A stretch of 7,414 bases of DNA from assembly GCF_014904065.1 (NCBI RefSeq), contig NZ_JACXJG010000018.1, positions 375 through 7,788 on the forward strand, given 5' to 3'. Positions 5,614 through 7,414 of this stretch are shown piece after piece. Source of the stretch: Gulosibacter sediminis (GTDB taxonomy: Bacteria; Actinomycetota; Actinomycetes; Actinomycetales; Microbacteriaceae). Numbering within the stretch: position 1 is the stretch's first letter; each line of letters opens with the position of its first letter. A program made the position numbers and the translations under genes. The notes under the pieces were generated by a model. The model had not been told where the DNA came from. It was given only the letters and a program-made list of their open reading frames with translations, and did no database searches.

Positions 5614-7414
5614 GGCCTGCACACGGAGTCACCTTCGGTAATCGGTACCAACTCGGTAACCGCATTGCCATCGGCGGTATGGGCGAGGTGTGGGAAGCCA
5701 CCGACCTCGTCATCGGTCGCCAAGTCGCCATCAAGATCCTCAAGGACGAGTACATGGGCGACCCCGGCTTCCTCGAGCGTTTCCGCGCCGAGGCGCGGCA
5801 CGCTGCGCTCGTGAACCACGAGGGCATCGCCAACGTCTACGACTACGGCGAGGAGAACGGCTCGGCCTACCTCGTCATGGAGCTTGTGCCCGGCGAGGCG
5901 CTCTCGACGATCCTCGAGCGGGAGCGCGTGCTGCCGCCCGACCAGGTGATGGACATCGTCTCGCAGACCGCGGCCGCCCTGGGTGCCGCGCACCGCGCCG
6001 GCCTCGTGCACCGCGACATCAAGCCCGGCAACCTGCTCATCACGCCTGACCACCGCGTGAAGATCACCGACTTCGGCATCGCGCGCATCGCCGACCAGGT
6101 GCCGCTCACCGCGACCGGCCAGGTCATGGGCACGGTGCAGTACCTCTCGCCAGAGCAGGCCTCCGGTCACGCGGCGACGCCGTCGACCGACATCTACTCG
6201 CTCGGCATCGTCGCGTACGAGTCGCTCGCCGGCCGCCGCCCGTTCACGGGTGAATCGCAGGTCGCGATCGCGATGTCGCACATCAACGACGCGCCGCCGC
6301 CCCTGCCGGTGACGGTGCCCGAGCCGGTGCGCAACCTCGTCATCTCGGCGATCTCAAAGGATCCGAAGGATCGCCCCGAGTCGGCGGCCGCATTCGCGCG
6401 TGCCTCAGCCGCGCTCCGCGACGGCGACGTGCAGCGCGCGGCCCAGGCCGTTCCCGCCGTGCTCGGCGTCGGCACCGCGACCGCGCCGCTCGACCAGACC
6501 CAGCTGCTCGGCAACGACCAGCAGTCGACGACGGTGCTTGGCGCGCCGCAACAGTCGACGCAGCAATACAGCCCTTTCGACGAGCTCATGGGCCAGAACG
6601 CTCAGGGCTCGCAGGTCGCGACGACCGATTCTGATGAGGACGAGAACAAGGAGGAGAAGGAGAAGAAGCCGGGCAACTGGCGTTGGATCCTCATCGCCGC
6701 CCTCGTGCTGCTCGCCCTCGCGCTCGGCCTGCTCGGCTTCGCGCTGCTGCAGAACAACGGCGACGAGACCACGCCGACGTCCACGGCGACGCAGAGTGAG
6801 ACGCCCGAGCCGACTCCGACCGAAACCCAGGCCGAGGCCGAGACAGTCTCGATCTCGTCGAGCCAGTTCGTCGGTATGAGCTATGACGACGCAGCCGCCG
6901 AACTGACCAGCCTCGGCCTCAACCCTGTGAAGGTCGACGGTCAGTCTGCCCAGAGCCAGAGCGATGTCGACACCGTCATCAGCGTTAACCCGACCGGCAA
7001 CCTCACCGTCGGCGACGAAGTGCAGGTCACGGTCTACACCGACGTCGCGGCGGTCGACAGCGGCCCCTCGAACGGCCCCACCCTCACGCAGAACGGCACC
7101 GACCTCGTCGTCGAGTGGAGCTCGTTCGACGGTCAGTGCCCTCCCGGCCAGTCGGTCTCGGGCTACACCGTGACCCTCACCTGGACCGGCGGTGACGCCG
7201 GCGCGACCCCCTACACCCAGGGTGCCTCGTCGACATCAATGACCACGACTATCCCGAGCGGAGCGACGGCGGTGACAGCCTCGTACCAGCCCGAGTGCTC
7301 GTCGTCGGATGTGCCGACCTCTCCCGAGACGTCGCTCGACCTTGACCAGCAGGATGACTCGCAGCAGCAGCTGCCGACCACCGATCCGACGCCCGGCAAC
7401 GGCAACGGCAACGG
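5610..7414 (+). CDS. pknA: PknA-type transmembrane Ser/Thr kinase with PASTA domain (partial, 3' end outside window)
   Basis: The frame runs 601 codons without a stop to the window edge. A Hanks-type kinase domain (about residues 12-272) has the glycine loop I21-GGMGEVW, Lys42 (VAIK), Glu61, H134-RDIKPGN141, D154-FG156, and an activation loop with Thr167 and Thr169, matching the autophosphorylated pair of PknA/PknB. A175-position APE equivalent is S180-PEQ. The GVT..RY start, I-A-x-GGMG loop and GRRPF-then-PPPPLP region resemble mycobacterial PknA, not PknB. A T/Q-rich linker (273-340) and a charged segment (341-355) precede the membrane helix (359-381). Outside lie a T/E/P stalk, one PASTA domain (412-478), a beta-rich domain (about 489-565) and a Q/N/G-rich tail. 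Mycobacterial PknA lacks PASTA, so the ectodomain is unusual. ATG 5610 overlaps the pbpA stop; there is no clear Shine-Dalgarno, so coupling is likely. Confidence 0.92.
   Translation, partial: MRPAHGVTFGNRYQLGNRIAIGGMGEVWEATDLVIGRQVAIKILKDEYMGDPGFLERFRAEARHAALVNHEGIANVYDYGEENGSAYLVMELVPGEALSTILERERVLPPDQVMDIVSQTAAALGAAHRAGLVHRDIKPGNLLITPDHRVKITDFGIARIADQVPLTATGQVMGTVQYLSPEQASGHAATPSTDIYSLGIVAYESLAGRRPFTGESQVAIAMSHINDAPPPLPVTVPEPVRNLVISAISKDPKDRPESAAAFARASAALRDGDVQRAAQAVPAVLGVGTATAPLDQTQLLGNDQQSTTVLGAPQQSTQQYSPFDELMGQNAQGSQVATTDSDEDENKEEKEKKPGNWRWILIAALVLLALALGLLGFALLQNNGDETTPTSTATQSETPEPTPTETQAEAETVSISSSQFVGMSYDDAAAELTSLGLNPVKVDGQSAQSQSDVDTVISVNPTGNLTVGDEVQVTVYTDVAAVDSGPSNGPTLTQNGTDLVVEWSSFDGQCPPGQSVSGYTVTLTWTGGDAGATPYTQGASSTSMTTTIPSGATAVTASYQPECSSSDVPTSPETSLDLDQQDDSQQQLPTTDPTPGNGNGN
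6843..7043 (+). other. PASTA domain coding segment of pknA
   Basis: Residues about 412-478 fit one PASTA repeat: a V-x-I-x-S-S-Q-F-V-G-M opening, then [13 protein letters not shown] helix, a V-I-S-V-N-P-T-G turn and a [10 protein letters not shown] final strand. PASTA domains of PknB/StkP-type kinases bind muropeptides or lipid II and help localise the kinase. Only one copy is seen, against usually several in PknB. Confidence 0.85.
7074..7304 (+). other. Putative Fn3/Ig-like extracellular domain of pknA
   Basis: Residues about 489-565 alternate hydrophobic and polar residues like a beta-sandwich. L-V-V-E-W503 resembles the Fn3 B strand with its conserved Trp, and G-Y519-T-V-T-L resembles the C strand with its Tyr. 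Cys510 and Cys563 are the only cysteines outside the membrane in the visible part and could form a disulfide. I do not recognise a specific family; the Fn3-like assignment is a pattern judgement. Confidence 0.45.
7395..7414 (+). repeat. GGCAAC hexamer tandem repeat at the window edge
   Basis: Three exact GGCAAC units plus two bases of a fourth encode Gly-Asn repeats (from residue 596) in the extracellular tail of the kinase. The array is cut by the window end, so its length is unknown. The unit is in frame, so copy-number change would only alter tail length. Confidence 0.75.

Noticed and set aside
5635..5666. Three TCGGTA-like strings at the start of the kinase gene, as a possible operator
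   Set aside because: They follow from the repeated Gly-Asn-Arg and Leu-Gly-Asn codons of the protein; spacing and flanks are irregular.
6400..6879. Plus-strand frames of 159 codons (6400-6879), 119 codons (5690-6049) and 69 codons (6964-7173) over the kinase
   Set aside because: They are out of frame with the continuous kinase reading frame 5610-7414, which has all kinase and PASTA motifs.
5610..7414. Naming the kinase pknB because it has a PASTA domain
   Set aside because: The catalytic domain features and the position directly after pbpA fit PknA better; PASTA presence alone does not decide orthology.
1..7414. Defence system, prophage, insertion sequence, CRISPR array or RNA gene
   Set aside because: No inverted terminal repeats, transposase, spacer-repeat pattern or structured RNA was seen; all but the first 124 bases are taken by conserved core genes.

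Overview
The window is a contiguous seven-gene-style cell-wall/cell-division signalling operon of a high-GC actinobacterium. Gene order on the + strand is fhaA - fhaB - pstP - rodA - pbpA - pknA, and the window ends inside pknA, so pknB, which normally follows, would lie just outside. The order matches the conserved actinobacterial (mycobacterial-type) locus. The very short FhaA, the FhaB N-terminus and the strong C/G bias at third codon positions suggest Microbacteriaceae or a close relative; that family placement is inference from remembered homologues, not a search.

Layout: bases 1-124 are non-coding leader with a possible promoter and a ribosome binding site. fhaA (125-838) encodes a soluble FHA adaptor, fhaB (835-1395) a membrane-anchored FHA adaptor, pstP (1395-2741) the PP2C-type Ser/Thr phosphatase with one transmembrane helix, rodA (2744-4156) a SEDS peptidoglycan glycosyltransferase, and pbpA (4153-5613) its class B transpeptidase partner. 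pknA (5610-7414, open at the right edge) encodes a transmembrane Ser/Thr kinase. Every junction is either a 1-4 base overlap or a 2-base gap, so the unit is tightly coupled and there is no room for internal terminators.

How they work together: the kinase phosphorylates cell-wall and division proteins and PstP reverses this. The two FHA proteins read phosphothreonine marks, and RodA/PbpA form a SEDS-bPBP pair that polymerises and cross-links peptidoglycan. The most unusual element is the kinase. Its catalytic domain is clearly PknA-type, but unlike mycobacterial PknA it carries an extracellular PASTA repeat followed by a second, beta-rich (Fn3/Ig-like) domain with a probable disulfide and a Gly-Asn repeat tail running off the window. 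Its juxtamembrane linker also has three closely spaced T-x-x-L motifs that could be FHA docking sites.

I see no mobile element, CRISPR array, tRNA, rRNA or foreign-looking gene. This is a conserved core locus with lineage-specific variations, not an obviously new system.
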